Shown piece by piece: positions 62,500 to 64,000 of a DNA stretch of 64,000 nucleotides. A program made the translations under genes and the position numbers. The stretch covers positions 791,685 through 855,684 of the forward strand of contig VYZB01000172.1 in assembly GCA_013397455.1 (NCBI GenBank). The letters are read 5' to 3'. Below the pieces are notes generated by a model. The model did no database searches and was not told the origin of the DNA. It was given only the letters and a program-made list of their open reading frames with translations. The first letter of the stretch is position 1; every line of letters starts with the position of its first letter. The stretch is from Crotophaga sulcirostris. Its lineage: Eukaryota; Chordata; Aves; Cuculiformes; Crotophagidae.

Positions 62500-64000
62500 C
62501 TACAAACAAGATTAAGCTTTTGTTACTGACTCAAAGTCAATCAGGGTCATCTACAGCAGACAAGGATTGAAGGTGTTTTCTAACTTGCTCCTTATTCTTT
62601 GGTGATAAGGTTCATTTCTTTTCAACTAATTCTAAACGGGGCAAAATACACTTCTCTCTCTCACTTCTTTGTAAACTTTGGAGGCTTCTTCCCTTCCTTT
62701 GGAGCTAATTCACTTTGAAGAACATTTTTTCTGTGGAACCTAACTTTGAAATATTTTCAGTCTTTTAACGGCAGCAATGGATTCAGCTCATTATAGTTAT
62801 TTTAACACACATCTATCCAACTCTTAGCTTTCAAGACATTGCTTCCTCTCCTTGCTACTGTATTAATTCCACTGATATTGCAGTTCTTTCTTACCTGTGG
62901 TGGTGGGTTGGGTTTTGGTGTTTTTAAAGGATTGTGGTTTGCTTTTTAGATACAGAGCTCACACACTATGCATGGTATATTCCTTGAAAAGAATTGTTAG
63001 AGACAGACACGTAAAGGAGATAACTGGAGTCTGTATAGATAAGGTTTTGCATTTCAAAGGGGTGTTCAACTGAAAAACATTTATTCCCCTTTTCAGAACA
63101 AAAGTTTCAGGCATGACTCTATATTGCACAAGCACTTCACCATCTGCCCATTCTTGGGAATTTACACAAAATGCAGAGCACTTATGTCTACCTGTTTGCA
63201 CAAGCTGGAGACTCGCTTCTCTGCCATCGATCATCGACATATCTCTGCCATAAGGGCTTTCATTCACTGCTCAGTATCACAGCTTCTTAGCAGTTCTATC
63301 TGTGCTTACCACCAGTGGTCCAGGGGCAGCAAGAAATTACCACATTGAGCTGCAAAAGGAACATATCTCATGGCATAACCTCAGGTTCAAACTGGTCCAG
63401 CTAAAAGACTAATTTCCAAGTTGCAAGCTACCTTGAAGTTTCCTCCCTCATTGACTCTTCATACACTGATGTTAGCAAAATGCTTATCCCATATCATGAT
63501 CCAAAGTGCAAGAACTGTCTTGTTGGCTTCAGGACAGAAAGATTCACTGAAAGAAGGTTCTTAACCAGACTCTTTCATGAGTGAAATCAAACTTATGTGA
63601 TTAAATGTCTGATAAGACATCTGGCATGTTCTCTGACCATGCTGAGAGTTGCACACTTTGCACACTCTTATTTATTCTTTTGGTTTCAGTTGACCATAAA
63701 GCGCATAAAGCTTTCAGTGTATGAAGTTAAACCTTTTTATTGTGATATTGCAACCTTAAGTTGAGGGCTCAGCTGCTAGATATAAAGAGCAAGAAAGAAC
63801 CAAAGAAGTGTGACTGCAGAAAAACATTCAATCTACAAGAAAAAAAAGGATATAAAGTTTTATATCTTGGAAAAGAAAGAGTGTTTGGGTTTGCTTTTCT
63901 GCTCATACACTGGAATTCTTATTCTTGAGAAGATTAAACCCTTAAAAATGAACTCTTGCCCAGCTTGTGAGAGCATTTCTTCAACTGACTTGAAACATAT
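62500..64000. other. Region upstream of the first trusted exon
   Basis: The gene probably continues here. Minus-strand candidates are 62895-62941 (NHNPLKTPKPNPPPQ, phase 1 to 0, with a near-consensus donor ACAG|GTAAGAAA) and 63310-63349 (strong acceptor TTCCTTTTGCAG, donor GGTG|GTAAGCAC, two open frames). An open frame at 62959-63267 also holds a good donor (AAACAG|GTAGACAT). These cannot all be exons, and I cannot choose between them. No start codon or promoter is identified. Confidence 0.35.

Noticed and set aside
1..64000. CRISPR array, operons, prophage, rRNA or complete transposon
   Set aside because: The window is vertebrate-like. No regularly spaced repeats, ribosome-binding sites, rRNA or intact element was seen.

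Overview
This window looks like nuclear DNA of a bird (at least a sauropsid). It is AT-rich, mostly non-coding, and carries several diverged CR1 non-LTR retrotransposon fragments whose 3' ends show the ATTCTATGA-type tail typical of avian CR1. No bacterial, organellar or viral gene set is visible. A run of 60 Ns at 10060-10119 is an assembly gap. The many short open frames are mostly chance or fall inside CR1 remnants.

The main gene-like content is on the minus strand between about 41.76 and 62.5 kb. There I assembled by eye a chain of short open segments flanked by AG acceptors and GT donors. They join in compatible phases into one multi-exon protein-coding gene that is read from right to left. 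The best exons are 62426-62499, 56527-56585, 53638-53727, 52719-52846, 46072-46140, 45839-45915, 42945-43034 and the terminal exon 41762-41874, which ends in TAA. The last ten exons (53727 down to 41762) join without a phase break into about 237 residues. Upstream exons are less certain: one link is unresolved between 53.7 and 55.2 kb, and the 5' end is not identified. I do not recognise the protein; it looks helix-rich, with one hydrophobic stretch. Candidate polyadenylation signals lie at 41648-41653 and 41301-41306.

From 1 to 41.3 kb I see no convincing gene. This part holds a CR1 3' fragment at 12.5-12.9 kb (minus), an old CR1 ORF2-region relic at 31.6-32.2 kb (minus), a CR1 3' fragment at 34.4-34.85 kb (plus), and some ambiguous GC-richer patches at 16.5, 19.1-20.5, 28.4-28.8 and 30.9-31.5 kb.

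Inside the gene, intron 43.0-45.8 kb has been a target for CR1. A tail-to-tail CR1 pair (43086-44072) starts about 50 bp upstream of the acceptor of exon 42945-43034, and an older long CR1 (44890-45815) ends about 25 bp from the donor of exon 45839-45915. I found no CRISPR, rRNA, tRNA, intact mobile element or obviously novel system. The least expected result is the unannotated, unnamed multi-exon gene itself.
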